From positions 186,001-250,000 of the forward strand of contig NZ_KE386496.1 of the NCBI RefSeq assembly GCF_000427445.1: a stretch of 64,000 nt of DNA. Direction: 5' to 3'. Positions within the stretch are counted from its first letter, which is position 1. Every line of letters starts with the position of its first letter. Source of the stretch: Methylocapsa acidiphila B2. GTDB taxonomy: Bacteria > Pseudomonadota > Alphaproteobacteria > Rhizobiales > Beijerinckiaceae. A program made the position numbers and the translations under genes. The notes below the pieces were generated by a model, which searched no databases, was not told where the DNA came from, and was given only the letters and a program-made list of their open reading frames with translations. This document shows, one piece after another, positions 8,752 to 18,564 of the stretch.

Positions 8752-10338
8752 TTAAAAGGGTTCCGCTTTGAGGAAAGCCTTGAAGGCCGCGACCGCCTTT
8801 TCGAGTTCTTTGTCCATATCGGCAGTGGCTGCGCCCCACCGTTCGGCGGCCGCGATCGCCGCTTCGTCATGTGCTCCGGCCTCGTCGCGCCAAGCGCGAG
8901 TTTCCGCCTCTACGAAAGGGGTCTTGGCCTCTTCGTCATGCATCTCGCCGAGGGCCGCCTGCAAATCGCCGAGCGATTGCACAAAGCGCTTCATCTCCTT
9001 TCGGTCAGCGACGCCGTCGAGGGCGTCGCCGAAAAATTCGCTCATGTAGCGCAGCTTCTTGGCCTCGATCCGCACCCGGTGGCGCGCCTCGGATCCAAGA
9101 TTGGCGAGATCGGCGCCGAGAGTTTTGAGCTTCTTGGATCGCTTTTTCAATCGGCCGCCGATGAAGTTGGAGAGCGAGGCTTCGAGCGCGTCGGATGGCT
9201 GCGCGCGCCATTGGCCATTTTCGATCCAGGCGATCAACTCGATGAGAAGGATCCGCCCCCGCGCGCTTCGCGCTCCATTGAGAGCCTCTTGATAAAGCCG
9301 GCGGCGCTTGGCTTCGAGGCGGTCTGCGAAAGGTTGCAGGGCCTGCCGCGCCGTCGGATCGGTCTTGGGCGAGCGCAGTTTCGCGCATAGAATATCGAGG
9401 TCGCGCGCCGCTCCGAGCAGGCCTGCGAGCCATCTGAGCTCATCCTGGATCTTGGCGACCGCGTCGTCGCGAACCATTGGCTTGAACAAGCTGATGGTGG
9501 CGCGCAGGCGCCTGATCGCGACGCGGGCCTGATGAACGGCCTCGACTCTGTCGTCCCCCGAAAAGGCGGCTTCATTCAGCATGAAATCATGGAGACGCCG
9601 GGAACAAATCGATCGGAACGCCTGCGGGTTTGTCTTTTCGGCGGAAAGGCGAAGCTTTTCTCCCTTGGCCGATCGGCCCCAGGAGCCTCGCGCGAGAAGA
9701 TAGCCGCGTTCGGCTTTGCTGATTGCGCTCGGGAGCAGCGACGTCTCTTGCACAAGCCGCCGCGCGACGTCGAACAAGCCGGCCGCGTCGCCGCCTTTCA
9801 GCTCCAGCTCCAGCTCGCTGATCGGGAGCTTGGAACCGCCGGCTTCGATCTCGCCTCGATCCACGGCGCATTCGATGCGCGTGGCGCCCTGATCCAACTG
9901 GAAGGACATGCGCTCGATGCAGACCCGAAAGAGGGGACGCAGCGATTCGCGGATTTCGCGCCGCTCGGTCAATTCTCCGAGAGGCGTTCCGTCGATCGCC
10001 GCGAAATCAAGCGCAGGGCCGGTGATCTCGCATTCCCACTCCCTTCTCTGGACGCCTGATTCCATGTCGCGCTTGACGGTTTGAACGAGGCGTTTGGCCG
10101 ATCGCCGCAGACGCAGGGAGAAGCCGTGTTTCCAGAGGTCTCGATCGGCCGTGTCGAAATAGGTCGCATCGAGGCGTTCGAACCGAGCGTCCTCCGGCCT
10201 GCCGTTCAAAGCCGGCGCGCCCAGGATCCTTTCCAACTCCGTCGGCGCGAAGAGAAATTTCAGTTCGGTCTCTAGCGCCTTGTCGGAGGCGGGGAGCGCT
10301 TTTTGATCTTCGCCGGATTTATACTTGTGCGCTCTCAT
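8752..10338 (-). CDS. CYTH and CHAD domain protein, probable inorganic triphosphatase
   Basis: 528 residues. The N-terminal half is a CYTH domain: the ELKF tetrad near residue 26, then charged strands such as YFDTADRDLWKHGFSLRLR lining a tunnel for triphosphate and metal. In the family this part hydrolyses inorganic triphosphate. From about residue 235 a CHAD helical domain follows, with the conserved histidines in EAVHQARVAIRRLRA and EARHRVRIEAKKLRYMSEFF, which binds polyphosphate. The domain order and length match ygiF-type proteins. It is a single gene with no obvious partner; the ATG at 10338 has a weak ribosome site but gives the expected N-terminus. Confidence 0.88.
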   Translation of the reverse strand: MRAHKYKSGEDQKALPASDKALETELKFLFAPTELERILGAPALNGRPEDARFERLDATYFDTADRDLWKHGFSLRLRRSAKRLVQTVKRDMESGVQRREWECEITGPALDFAAIDGTPLGELTERREIRESLRPLFRVCIERMSFQLDQGATRIECAVDRGEIEAGGSKLPISELELELKGGDAAGLFDVARRLVQETSLLPSAISKAERGYLLARGSWGRSAKGEKLRLSAEKTNPQAFRSICSRRLHDFMLNEAAFSGDDRVEAVHQARVAIRRLRATISLFKPMVRDDAVAKIQDELRWLAGLLGAARDLDILCAKLRSPKTDPTARQALQPFADRLEAKRRRLYQEALNGARSARGRILLIELIAWIENGQWRAQPSDALEASLSNFIGGRLKKRSKKLKTLGADLANLGSEARHRVRIEAKKLRYMSEFFGDALDGVADRKEMKRFVQSLGDLQAALGEMHDEEAKTPFVEAETRAWRDEAGAHDEAAIAAAERWGAATADMDKELEKAVAAFKAFLKAEPF

Positions 10339-10823
10339 GGATTGCCTTCGCCGCCGCCGTTGCGCGGATCGTGCGCGCCGGCGCTTTTTCCGTCCAGCTT
10401 GAAAACGGCGGCGCAGGCGCGTGGGCGCGGTTACGCCGAGGAGCGCCTCGCTCTCAGCGCGTCGAGGTCTTCAAGGCGTTCATTCGTACACTTGTAGGAT
10501 AGTCTTCGACAACTTATGTGACGAGGCCGACGGAAAAATTCGTGAATCGGATGCGGAGGCTATTTTCGATGCGGTGCGCATGTTTTGAAATGTTCTAATT
10601 GGGCGTTCGTTCATTTTCGTTTGTTGAATGACGAATAATAAAAACCAAATAAGATCATAATGATAGAGTTAAATTATTTTAACCTGCGCCACATTGAAAT
10701 GCTGTTCAGACTATGTTAATCGTGACGCCGTAGAGTAAGGTAGTTCTTCTGTGTTATATTTGTGTGCTGACAGATTTGAATATTTAGCTTTTGACAAATA
10801 ATAGCCAAATTTAAGAGGAAAAA
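10339..10823. other. AT-rich intergenic region
   Basis: From about 10500 to 10820 the sequence turns markedly AT-rich compared with the flanking genes. It contains no plausible gene and probably supplies the promoter of the DUF6197 gene. The drop in GC continues through that gene, which suggests transfer. Confidence 0.6.
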
Positions 10824-11219
10824 ATGGTTCAAAGGGAAGTTATTATCGAGGTTTTGCTTGAGGCTAGCAATCTCTTGCAGAAAAAGGGTTGGAATAAATA
10901 TTCCATGGCTCTCGACCAATACGGCAAGAAATGCGGTCCGGATAGTTCCGATGCGGCATGCTATTGTCTGTCTGGAGCGCTCGTCAAAGCATGGCGATCC
11001 ATTGATCCAGAAAACGAGAATTTCTATTTCAGATATTTTGAAAAGAAGTTTTCGGACGTTTTGCGCGCCCGATATAATTATGATCGGACTTTTACGCAGT
11101 GGAATGATCATGTTGCAACGTCCCGTGAGGATGTCGTCAACTTGATTCATTTAGTTGTGACGTCGCTTTTGGTTGAGCAACCTTTGTTCGCTCCTGAGGT
11201 TGAACGGCTGAGCGCTTAA
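10824..11219 (+). CDS. DUF6197-like small protein of unknown function
   Basis: 131 residues starting at an ATG with AAGAGGA six bases upstream. Landmarks are a Lys-rich N-terminal helix with QKKGWNKYSMALDQYG, a Cys-containing patch CYCLSGALVKAWRSID, and a C-terminal YDRTFTQWNDHVATSREDVV segment. This arrangement (LxxxGW, then CxxGAL, then WND and a helix) is what I recall of the DUF6197 family, for which no activity is established. Base composition is clearly lower in GC than the neighbours and a strong hairpin follows 9 bases after the stop. It looks like a self-contained acquired cassette. Confidence 0.65.
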   Translation: MVQREVIIEVLLEASNLLQKKGWNKYSMALDQYGKKCGPDSSDAACYCLSGALVKAWRSIDPENENFYFRYFEKKFSDVLRARYNYDRTFTQWNDHVATSREDVVNLIHLVVTSLLVEQPLFAPEVERLSA

Positions 11220-11227
11220 CTGACGAT

Positions 11228-11254
11228 GTTTTTGGATCTGCTCGATCCAAAAAC
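11228..11254. terminator. 11-bp hairpin, TTTTTGGATC family
   Basis: Perfect inverted repeat GTTTTTGGATC / GATCCAAAAAC around the loop TGCTC, starting 9 bases after the DUF6197 stop codon. It is nearly identical in its arms to the hairpins at 2430 and 32111. Confidence 0.65.
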
Positions 11255-11669
11255 ACTGAAATGATGGAAGTTTATCATTGGCGTGGGATGCGGGCGGAAC
11301 GTCGATGCCCCGCGTTCCTCTTTCGGCATTTTGGGATTGTCGCGCGAGTTCTTCAACAGAGAACGCGGTTCGCTGATGATTCGCGCCGTCGCCTGATGCG
11401 CTATCTCCTCGCCGCGTGATTGGGTCTCGAAGAATGAGACGAATCGCAAACGCCGTTTAGGGCGTGTGTAGACATCCGCGCCGAGCGGCGCCTCGCATGT
11501 GGATGTGATTGCGATGAAGGTTGATGTTTAGGCGGGCGTTCCATCTAGCAATAGCCCTTCAGCCTCGGATCGGCGCAAGATGGCTTGGCGCCGCGTCTGT
11601 CACAGTTCGGCGTGCGCCGCGTTCAATTTGCCAGGCCCCGTGCTTATGAGGCTTCGACTTCGCGAAACA
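11255..11669. other. Intergenic, no gene supported
   Basis: About 415 bases between two convergent genes. Base composition returns to host-like values. Short frames exist but none has a ribosome site or recognisable motif. Confidence 0.5.
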
Positions 11670-12485
11670 TCAATGGACTTGCAGCAGGAGCGCCACGAGC
11701 TCGCTCTGGCGATGCGTTCCGGTCTTCGCAAAAATTGACTTCAATTGGTTCCGCGCCGTCTCGCGGGAGATTTTAAGCTCGATCGCCGCGATCTCCGGTC
11801 CGGCTCCACGGGCGATGATGCATGCAAGCTTCGCCTCCGATGGCGTGAGGCCGAAGGCCTTCGCCAAGATCGGCGCCGGCGGACCAGGCTTCGGTCCCAG
11901 GGCGTTGAGCGTCAGCAGAGCGCGAACTTCAGGAGAGGGCCATCTCGCGGCGGGATCAATCGGCCAAATCCGCAAGAGAATCGGCAATTTGTCCTGACGC
12001 GGCACGATCAGCGGGTCGGCCGGCGGCGTAAGTTGAAATGGTTGCGACTTGAGCTGATCCGTGAAGGTTCTGAGCTTGGCGCGCGCCTCGATGTCGCGGA
12101 TCAAGAGGCGCCGGTCCTTGACGCGCACGTCATTATCGAAGGCCTCGACGGCTGAAAGATTGACGCCGACGACATATCCGTCGAGATCCAAAAGCACTGC
12201 GGGACCGCGCAGCATATTGAGCGCGTTCTGCGAATTGAACGTCTCGACGTCTGACCTCGACAAGGCTGCGATTTCGACCAATCGGCGGGTGAAAGCCGCG
12301 AGGATTCGTCTTTCCTCGGTCTCCAAGTCGATTTCGTCATAGCACACGGCAAATGGGGTCATCGGATCGCCAATATAATTCGTGTGAGCGTTGCGGCGCA
12401 TGCTGGGCCCCATCTCTTTCGTGCGTTCGAATAAAATGGTCCCGGTCTGACCAGAATGCGTGCAAGTCTCTTTCCGGGCAGTCAC
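11670..12485 (-). CDS. LuxR-type helix-turn-helix transcriptional regulator
   Basis: Up to 271 residues. The C-terminal 65 residues are a LuxR/FixJ DNA-binding domain: FGLTPSEAKLACIIARG, then ISRETARNQLKSIFAKTGTH, then RQSELV. Before it lies a PAS-like segment (AVLLDLDGYVVGVNLSAVEAF). No receiver domain or autoinducer-binding signature is evident, so the input signal is unknown. It shares the terminal AKTGTHRQ(S/A)EL design with the regulator at 45913 but lacks that protein's N-terminal 140 or so residues. The start is uncertain: ATGs at 12485, 12401 and 12362 are all possible. The long AT-rich region upstream is probably its promoter. Confidence 0.75.
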   Translation of the reverse strand: MTARKETCTHSGQTGTILFERTKEMGPSMRRNAHTNYIGDPMTPFAVCYDEIDLETEERRILAAFTRRLVEIAALSRSDVETFNSQNALNMLRGPAVLLDLDGYVVGVNLSAVEAFDNDVRVKDRRLLIRDIEARAKLRTFTDQLKSQPFQLTPPADPLIVPRQDKLPILLRIWPIDPAARWPSPEVRALLTLNALGPKPGPPAPILAKAFGLTPSEAKLACIIARGAGPEIAAIELKISRETARNQLKSIFAKTGTHRQSELVALLLQVH

Positions 12486-13152
12486 AAATTTAGGTAAAGG
12501 CGGATTGAGTTTCTGCGCTACGTAATAATGGATAATGATCTATCGAATTAAGCGGTACTCATAGATTCTATTGCTAGGTTAAATTATGGAGCGGATATGA
12601 TTTTTTGATGTGCTGCAGCGCACACTCCAGCCAAAACTGAGCGATAGCCATAGTCGATTTTCGTACAATTGGTGCATCTTTATATAAGTTTATAATCATC
12701 AGGGGGGCACGTTGATGCTGACGTTTATTGTAAGCTGGATTTGACAAGAAAACAGCAAAAACAGAGCTGTCACAGGACCTGCTAAATATAATATTTATTT
12801 TGATAAAAATAACCTATTGAAATGCGTAATTCATTTTTCAAATATGCGGACGTTTCGTCGCCTGGTCTGGGAGCCGCCGCCCACGCTTTGATGTCGTCCA
12901 TAGTTTTCGTTTTTTGCTATAGCATCGCGGTCTCGAGTCGAATGCAGACTAAAAGCGGGCGTCTCCGTCCTGCTGTTTAGGCCGACGCATGAGCCTTCGC
13001 CGCAATTTTGGCGATGGCGAGACGGCGCGAAGATAAGTAATCAAAGCTCGCCGCCGCCGTGATTCTTCTGTGTCGAGACGGCGGATGAGGCGTCATTCAG
13101 CAAGGGCTTACGCCGATTGGTGTCGGCGAGTGAGCAATAAAGGAGCCATGGC
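12486..13152. other. Long divergent intergenic region, AT-rich in the middle
   Basis: About 670 bases separating the LuxR-type gene (minus) and thrS (plus). The part up to about 12840 is AT-rich and includes the short palindrome AAATATAATATTT near 12783. The part nearest thrS is GC-rich and includes a small GCCGA/TCGGC hairpin before the thrS ribosome site AAAGGAG. No T-box or riboswitch pattern, tRNA or gene was found. Confidence 0.5.
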
Positions 13153-15099
13153 ATGATTTCGGTGACGTTTCCCGATGGCGCTGCGCGCGCCTATGAAGCT
13201 GGCCTCAGCGGCTTTGAGATCGCAAAGAGCATCTCTCCTTCGCTCGCGAAGCGTGTTGTCGCCATGGAGCTCGACGGCGATTTGCGCGACCTCGCCGACT
13301 CCGTCACGCGGGACGCGCGCATCGAATTTATCGGCCGCGACGATCCACGCGCGCTCGAGCTCATTCGGCATGACGCCGCGCATGTGCTCGCCGAAGCCGT
13401 CCAAACGCTTTTTCCGGGCGTTCAGGTGACGATCGGGCCGGTGATCGAGAACGGCTTTTATTATGATTTCCACCGTGATGAGCCCTTCACGCCGGAGGAT
13501 TTCGCTGCGATCGAGAAGAAAATGGCCGAGATCGTCGCCCAGGATCGGCCTTTCACCAAGGAAATTTGGTCTCGCGACCAAGCCAAGTCTTGGTTCGAGA
13601 CCCATGGCGAAGCGTTCAAGGTCGAGCTTGTCGACTCCATCCCGGGGAACGAGGATCTGAAGATCTATCGGCAGGGCGATTGGCTGGATCTCTGCCGAGG
13701 TCCGCATATGCCCTCGACGGGCCGGATTGGCAAAGCGTTCAAGCTCATGAAGGTCGCGGGCGCCTATTGGCGCGGCGATTCGGCCAAGCCGATGCTGCAG
13801 AGGATCTATGCGACGGCTTTCGCCAGCCAGGACGAGCTCGCCGCCTATTTGAAGCAGCTCGAAGAGGCCGAACGGCGAGACCATCGCCGCCTCGGAAGGG
13901 AGATGGACCTCTTCCACTTCCAGGAGGAAGGTCCTGGGACCGTCTTCTGGCACCCTAAAGGTTGGACCCTGTTCCAGACTCTGATCGCCTATATGCGGCG
14001 GCGTCAGCAGGCGGAAGGCTATCAGGAGGTCAACACGCCGCAGGTGCTCGACCGCGCCCTATGGGAGACGTCGGGCCACTGGCAGACCTTTCGCGAGAAC
14101 ATGTTTTTGACCAAGACCGAGGACGAGCGGGTTTTCGCCCTGAAACCGATGAATTGCCCCGGCCATGTGCAGATTTTCAAGAACGGGTTGAAGTCCTATC
14201 GAGATCTGCCGATGAAGATCGCCGAATTCGGCGTCGTGCATCGTTATGAACCTTCGGGCGCCCTCCACGGGGTGATGCGCGTGCGCGCCTTCACGCAGGA
14301 CGACGCGCATATCTTCTGCACCGAGGATCAGATCATGGCGGAGAGCATGAAGGTCAACGACCTCCTTCTCTCCATCTATGAGGATTTCGGCTTCGAGGAC
14401 GTGGTCATCAAGCTGTCGACCCGGCCGGAAAAGAGGGTCGGCTCGGACGAGGCCTGGGACAAGGCCGAGGCCGCGCTCGGCCGCGTTCTCGAGCAGATCG
14501 CGGCGCGCGGCTTCAAGACCGGAATCAATCCGGGAGAAGGGGCTTTCTATGGGCCGAAGCTCGAATATACGTTGCGGGACGCGATCGGCCGCGAATGGCA
14601 ATGCGGCACGACGCAGGTCGATTTGAATATGCCTGGGCGTTTCGGCGCGTTTTATATAGCGCCGAGCGGCGAGAAAACGACGCCCGTGATGATCCATCGG
14701 GCCATATTCGGCTCGCTCGAGCGATTCACCGGGATCTTGATCGAGCATTTCGCCGGCCATCTGCCGCTCTGGCTGTCTCCGGTTCAGGCCGTCGTCGCCA
14801 CGATCACGCAAGAGGCTGACGATTATGCCTTCGAAATCGCCGCCGAGGCCCGTAAACGCGGCCTTCGGATTGAGATGGATCTGAGAAATGAAAAGATCAC
14901 CTATAAGGTGCGCGAACATTCCCTAGCTAAGATTCCCGTCCTTCTCGTCGTTGGCAAGCGGGAGAGCCAAGAGCGCGCAGTCTCGATTCGTAGGCTCGGC
15001 TCTGCGGAGCAAGCGTCATGGAGCATAGAGGACGCCCTCGCCGCGCTGGCGGCGGAAGCGACTCCGCCGGATTTGAAACTGGCCACAGCGGGAGCGTGA
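13153..15099 (+). CDS. thrS: Threonyl-tRNA synthetase
   Basis: Charges tRNA-Thr and edits mischarged Ser. The 648-residue protein is complete: an N-terminal TGS domain (1-62), an editing domain with [10 protein letters not shown] (metal His near 75-79) and DLCRGPH, and a class II catalytic core with [10 protein letters not shown] (zinc-ligand Cys335) and motif 2 around [20 protein letters not shown]. Motif 3 ([15 protein letters not shown]) and the anticodon-binding domain from about residue 540 follow. The ATG has AAAGGAG seven bases upstream. A three-codon-sized out-of-frame ATG (ATGGCATGA) overlaps the start and could mildly couple initiation. Confidence 0.97.
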   Translation: MISVTFPDGAARAYEAGLSGFEIAKSISPSLAKRVVAMELDGDLRDLADSVTRDARIEFIGRDDPRALELIRHDAAHVLAEAVQTLFPGVQVTIGPVIENGFYYDFHRDEPFTPEDFAAIEKKMAEIVAQDRPFTKEIWSRDQAKSWFETHGEAFKVELVDSIPGNEDLKIYRQGDWLDLCRGPHMPSTGRIGKAFKLMKVAGAYWRGDSAKPMLQRIYATAFASQDELAAYLKQLEEAERRDHRRLGREMDLFHFQEEGPGTVFWHPKGWTLFQTLIAYMRRRQQAEGYQEVNTPQVLDRALWETSGHWQTFRENMFLTKTEDERVFALKPMNCPGHVQIFKNGLKSYRDLPMKIAEFGVVHRYEPSGALHGVMRVRAFTQDDAHIFCTEDQIMAESMKVNDLLLSIYEDFGFEDVVIKLSTRPEKRVGSDEAWDKAEAALGRVLEQIAARGFKTGINPGEGAFYGPKLEYTLRDAIGREWQCGTTQVDLNMPGRFGAFYIAPSGEKTTPVMIHRAIFGSLERFTGILIEHFAGHLPLWLSPVQAVVATITQEADDYAFEIAAEARKRGLRIEMDLRNEKITYKVREHSLAKIPVLLVVGKRESQERAVSIRRLGSAEQASWSIEDALAALAAEATPPDLKLATAGA

Positions 15100-15408
15100 G
15101 TAGAGGGCTTGAGCATTGGGCGCGAGGCCGGCGCGGGCCCAGGCGCGGTAATCTTCCTTCGGATGATTCGCCTACTTTGTGAGAATAGCTCAATAGTGCG
15201 ACGATGAAATATGTGCGGCGGCTATGTCGCCGCGCATCCAGCGATTGTGCAAAAACACACATTCGCTTCCTCCCAGCCCATTAGTGGATGGCGTTTTTTG
15301 GATCGCATATCGCGCGGTCTGTCATTGCTCGGGTTTTTTGGTTGATTTTTGGATACTAACGTAGCTTAATAGGAACGAAGCAGCCTGCTAATCGACGCGA
15401 GATTGCAA
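15100..15408. other. Intergenic, no gene seen
   Basis: About 310 bases between thrS and the sugar transferase gene. The right part is AT-richer and probably holds the promoter of the latter. No strong hairpin with a T-run follows thrS. Confidence 0.5.
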
Positions 15409-16866
15409 ATGTACTTTAACCGCTTGAGCCGGATAGCGGAGTCTGAGGTCCGAGTCGAGCGAAGCGTGAAGCGGATTGACGTCTCGTATAAGAATATCGA
15501 GACGATCGCCGGCTTCGTTGATATATTAGTTATAGTATTTGCGAGTGGTTTCGGAGGCGGCCTTTATCAATATCTTTGGTATGGGCAGGTGACCGGGGCC
15601 GAGGTGAATTTTGCCGTCGGCGTCGCCAATAGCTTGCTCTATGTCTATGTCGCGGGCTCGCGCGGCCTTTATCGTTTGCCTGTTCTTCTTGAACCCTCGC
15701 GCTACTTGGCGCGTATTTTCATGACGTGGGCGATCGTCGGTCTTTTCGTTACGTCCTTTTTGTTTTTCATCAAGGGGGAGACGGCCTTTTCGCATGGGGC
15801 GATGATTACTTCCGCCATGTTGCAAATCGTCTTGCTGCTTCTCGCGCGGTGGATCGCTGAGAAGGCGTCGAGATCGATGATGGCGACGGGCAGCCTGGCC
15901 GGGCGCCGCATCGTGACCATCGGGGAGCCGGACGAACTCCTCAGATTGAGCGCCGCCCTTCTGTTCCGCTATTTCGGCCTCAACGAGGTCGCGCGCGTCT
16001 CCGTCTCGGCAAAGCACGGGCCCGCGTCGGATGACCTCCTCGTAGATCTCGACCGCGCGCTCCATGAGGCGCGAGAGCAGGGCGTGGACGAATTCGTCGT
16101 GGCGCTTCGTTGGGACAGCAAGGAGCTTCTCGAAACGATCCGCACCCGGCTTCGCGCGTCCCCGCTCCCCGTGCGTCTCTTGCCCGATCACACAATCCGG
16201 TCGGTGCTGGGCCGGCGGGCGCTTTCGACGCGCGGCCCTGCTCTCACGGTCGAACTCCAACGCGCGCCTTTGACCCCGGTCGAGAGAATGACCAAGCGGG
16301 CGCTCGACCTTCTGGGCGCCGTAACGGCGATTGCGCTCTTGTCGCCGCTTCTGATCGCGACCGCTATCGTGATCAAGCTCGACAGTCCCGGTCCGGCAAT
16401 CTTCCGTCAGCGTCGAAACGGCTTCAACACGCAGCCCTTCGTCATCTTCAAGTTTCGGACAATGACCGTCCAAGAGGATGGCGCGACGATCACCCAGGCG
16501 AGGCGCGGGGACCACCGCGTGACGCGGGTCGGCCAGTTTTTGCGGCGGTCGAGCATGGACGAGCTGCCGCAGCTCTTCAATGTCCTGTTAGGCGACATGT
16601 CTTTGGTGGGGCCGCGGCCGCATGCGCTCGCCCATGACAATGAATATAAAGCGCTGATCGCAAAATATGCCTTCCGCCATCATGTGAAGCCCGGGATCAC
16701 GGGCTGGGCGCAGGTCAATGGCTTACGGGGCGAAACTGGACGTTTGGAACAGATGGTGGAGCGCGTCAGACTCGACCTTTGGTATATCAACCATTGGTCG
16801 TTCAGCCTCGACATCAACATCCTCGTGCGAACCTGCTTCGAAGTGCTGCGCAATCGCGCCTATTAG
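15409..16866 (+). CDS. Polyprenyl-phosphate hexose-1-phosphate transferase (exopolysaccharide initiation)
   Basis: Initiates a surface polysaccharide by moving sugar-1-phosphate from a UDP-sugar to undecaprenyl phosphate at the inner membrane. The 485-residue protein has about four N-terminal transmembrane helices (from residue 33 to 150), then a Rossmann-like CoA-binding region (GRRIVTIGEPDELL). A fifth helix (LLGAVTAIALLSPLLIATAI) leads into the PglC/WbaP catalytic domain with KLDSPGPAIFRQRR, FKFRTM, SSMDELPQLFNVLLGDMSLV, GPRP and KPGITGWAQV. This layout is that of WcaJ/ExoY-family enzymes. The sugar (glucose or galactose) cannot be told. No polymer operon is adjacent. A TTG two codons upstream is an alternative start. 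Confidence 0.88.
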   Translation: MYFNRLSRIAESEVRVERSVKRIDVSYKNIETIAGFVDILVIVFASGFGGGLYQYLWYGQVTGAEVNFAVGVANSLLYVYVAGSRGLYRLPVLLEPSRYLARIFMTWAIVGLFVTSFLFFIKGETAFSHGAMITSAMLQIVLLLLARWIAEKASRSMMATGSLAGRRIVTIGEPDELLRLSAALLFRYFGLNEVARVSVSAKHGPASDDLLVDLDRALHEAREQGVDEFVVALRWDSKELLETIRTRLRASPLPVRLLPDHTIRSVLGRRALSTRGPALTVELQRAPLTPVERMTKRALDLLGAVTAIALLSPLLIATAIVIKLDSPGPAIFRQRRNGFNTQPFVIFKFRTMTVQEDGATITQARRGDHRVTRVGQFLRRSSMDELPQLFNVLLGDMSLVGPRPHALAHDNEYKALIAKYAFRHHVKPGITGWAQVNGLRGETGRLEQMVERVRLDLWYINHWSFSLDINILVRTCFEVLRNRAY

Positions 16867-16900
16867 ATCATCACGCGCAAAAGCGTGAACGTTTTGATCT
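16865..16900 (+). terminator. Nested hairpin after the sugar transferase gene
   Basis: Outer arms AGATCA / TGATCT enclose an inner stem CACGC / GCGTG with loop GCAAAA. It overlaps the stop codon region of the gene and is followed by GAGATAG rather than a T-run, so terminator activity is plausible but not certain. Confidence 0.45.
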
Positions 16901-16955
16901 GAGATAGCGTAACGACGGCGGGTCCGACGACCGGCCGGCGGATCAATACGGTTCC

Positions 16956-17190
16956 CTAGGCATAGGGACTGCCGACATAAAATTCGCCGCTGCTGTGGTC
17001 GAAGTTGGCGAGCAGGCCTCCGCCGACATTGGCGTCGTTGAGACCATATCACATCGATAATATATCAATGTCGACGACCGTCTCTTCCTCTTTAGGGTTG
17101 GTCCTGTAATCCAGGAATAGAACCGCCGCCCAAAGGCCAGCTGTCCGGGTCGACGACGACCCGAAGTCTGGCGGCCGCCGCGCCAGTTCT
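16956..17190 (-). pseudogene. Decayed C-terminal gene remnant
   Basis: On the minus strand the translation reads LRVVVDPDSWPLGGGSIPGL, then after a frameshift EEETVVDIDILSM, an in-frame TGA, and GLNDANVGGGLLANFDHSSG to a TAG at 16956. The pieces read like one protein C-terminus with host-like codon use, interrupted by one frameshift and one stop. No start or upstream domain is left. The family is not recognised. The continuity of the pieces is an interpretation of the translated frames. Confidence 0.45.
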
Positions 17191-17365
17191 TCTGCGTCGC
17201 GCAGGCGGACGTGAGCACGCGCGACCACGCGCCCCTGCCTGAAAGGGCCTATCCTAATCAGAGAACTGATAGAATAGGCTCAATGTTTTTGAACCGGAGC
17301 GAATGACTTATGTCGACAAGAGCCGAATGCTCCAGTCGTCATCCGTCGTGCTTCTCCTTCACGCG

Positions 17366-18418
17366 TCAATAGAGCGGATACACCTGAACCTGGCTCCGAA
17401 CCGGTCCGATTGAGAGCCATCCGTCAGCGATTGAGATCGGCACAGGCAGGCGTGATCCGCCACCAGCCTCCCGCTTGCCGAGGACATTCGCCACCAGCGA
17501 GCCGGCGGCGATGAGCGTGGGATCGACGCCGAGCTTTTGCAGAAACGGCTCAAGGCCCGCGATCGTGGCGGGAAAATTGCCCGTGATCCTGTGCTGATCG
17601 TCGAGAGCAAGTTCGCCATGGCCTTCGAGGGTCGAAGTGCCGCTCGCGAGGCGGATCGTCTTGAGATCGACCTTGCCGCCGGCCACGCGCCATTGCTCGA
17701 GGCTGTCCTGCAGCTTCGCAGCGCCGGCGAGATTCGCTTGCGTGATCGTCCCGGCGATCGTTGTCGTGACCGGCGGCTGTAGGCCGAAGCGGCTGTCGAG
17801 CACGGGAGCCTGGGCGTCGTTCACGGTCAGGCGGAAATCATAAGAAAAGGGGGCCGCGCCGGGCGGCGAAACGACATAGGCCAGCACATTGCTGGCGCTG
17901 CCCGACGCTTTTTCGAGATCGCCGAGGAGGCCCTGCACGGTCACCTGCTCGCCGAGAAGGGAGATGCGCGAAAAAGCCTCCGGCCGTCCCACGAATTCCA
18001 TGCCGAGACTGCCCCATTGAGCCACCGCGTCGACCGCGCCGTCGCTCGTCTTGACGATGAGTGGCGCCTCCAATTCGGCGACGAGGGTCTGCGACCGCAA
18101 CAGGGGGCTGGCGACGCGAAGGCCCCGCAGGCTGCCGGTGAATTTCTTGCCGGCGATCTCTCCCTGGAACAGGGGATTGGCGCAGGACACCTCGATTTCG
18201 AGCGGATAGCCGGAAATGCGCTTATCTGGACAAATCCAGCTGCGGCCGGCGGCGGCTTCATGCTCGATCCACGTGGCGAGGGCGCCGTCCGCTCGCCGCG
18301 ACGCGACGAACCAAAACAGCGACCAGCCGATGATCACTGCGGCGAAAAGGGCCAAGACCATCGTGATCGGTCCGCTCGAAATCAAACTCTTCTTGGACTC
18401 AGAGCCTTGTGACGCCAT
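17366..18418 (-). CDS. DUF2125 domain protein
   Basis: 350 residues starting at an ATG with GGGAGG seven bases upstream; an in-frame extension to 18478 has no support. One transmembrane helix (about 20-40, ending in FWFVASRRADGAL) is followed by a large periplasmic region. That region has the family opening motif CPDKRISGYPLEIEVSC (two cysteines that could form a disulfide) and repeated beta-strands. DUF2125 proteins are widespread in alphaproteobacteria and have no assigned role; the repeated beta-structure resembles envelope proteins of the AsmA/YdgA type. It is transcribed divergently from the ChaC-like gene. Confidence 0.75.
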   Translation of the reverse strand: MASQGSESKKSLISSGPITMVLALFAAVIIGWSLFWFVASRRADGALATWIEHEAAAGRSWICPDKRISGYPLEIEVSCANPLFQGEIAGKKFTGSLRGLRVASPLLRSQTLVAELEAPLIVKTSDGAVDAVAQWGSLGMEFVGRPEAFSRISLLGEQVTVQGLLGDLEKASGSASNVLAYVVSPPGAAPFSYDFRLTVNDAQAPVLDSRFGLQPPVTTTIAGTITQANLAGAAKLQDSLEQWRVAGGKVDLKTIRLASGTSTLEGHGELALDDQHRITGNFPATIAGLEPFLQKLGVDPTLIAAGSLVANVLGKREAGGGSRLPVPISIADGWLSIGPVRSQVQVYPLY

Positions 18419-18564
18419 GTTTTTTCCTCCCGGAGAGTCAATGCGCCGTGGGCCTTTTTCTTGTTGCGCGCGCTCCATGCCTGGGGCGAAGCTGGAAAGG
18501 TCCTCGACTTTTCTCTTTGCGCATCATCGTTTATAGCGCCGCCGGTCATGGAGCAAACATTCGA

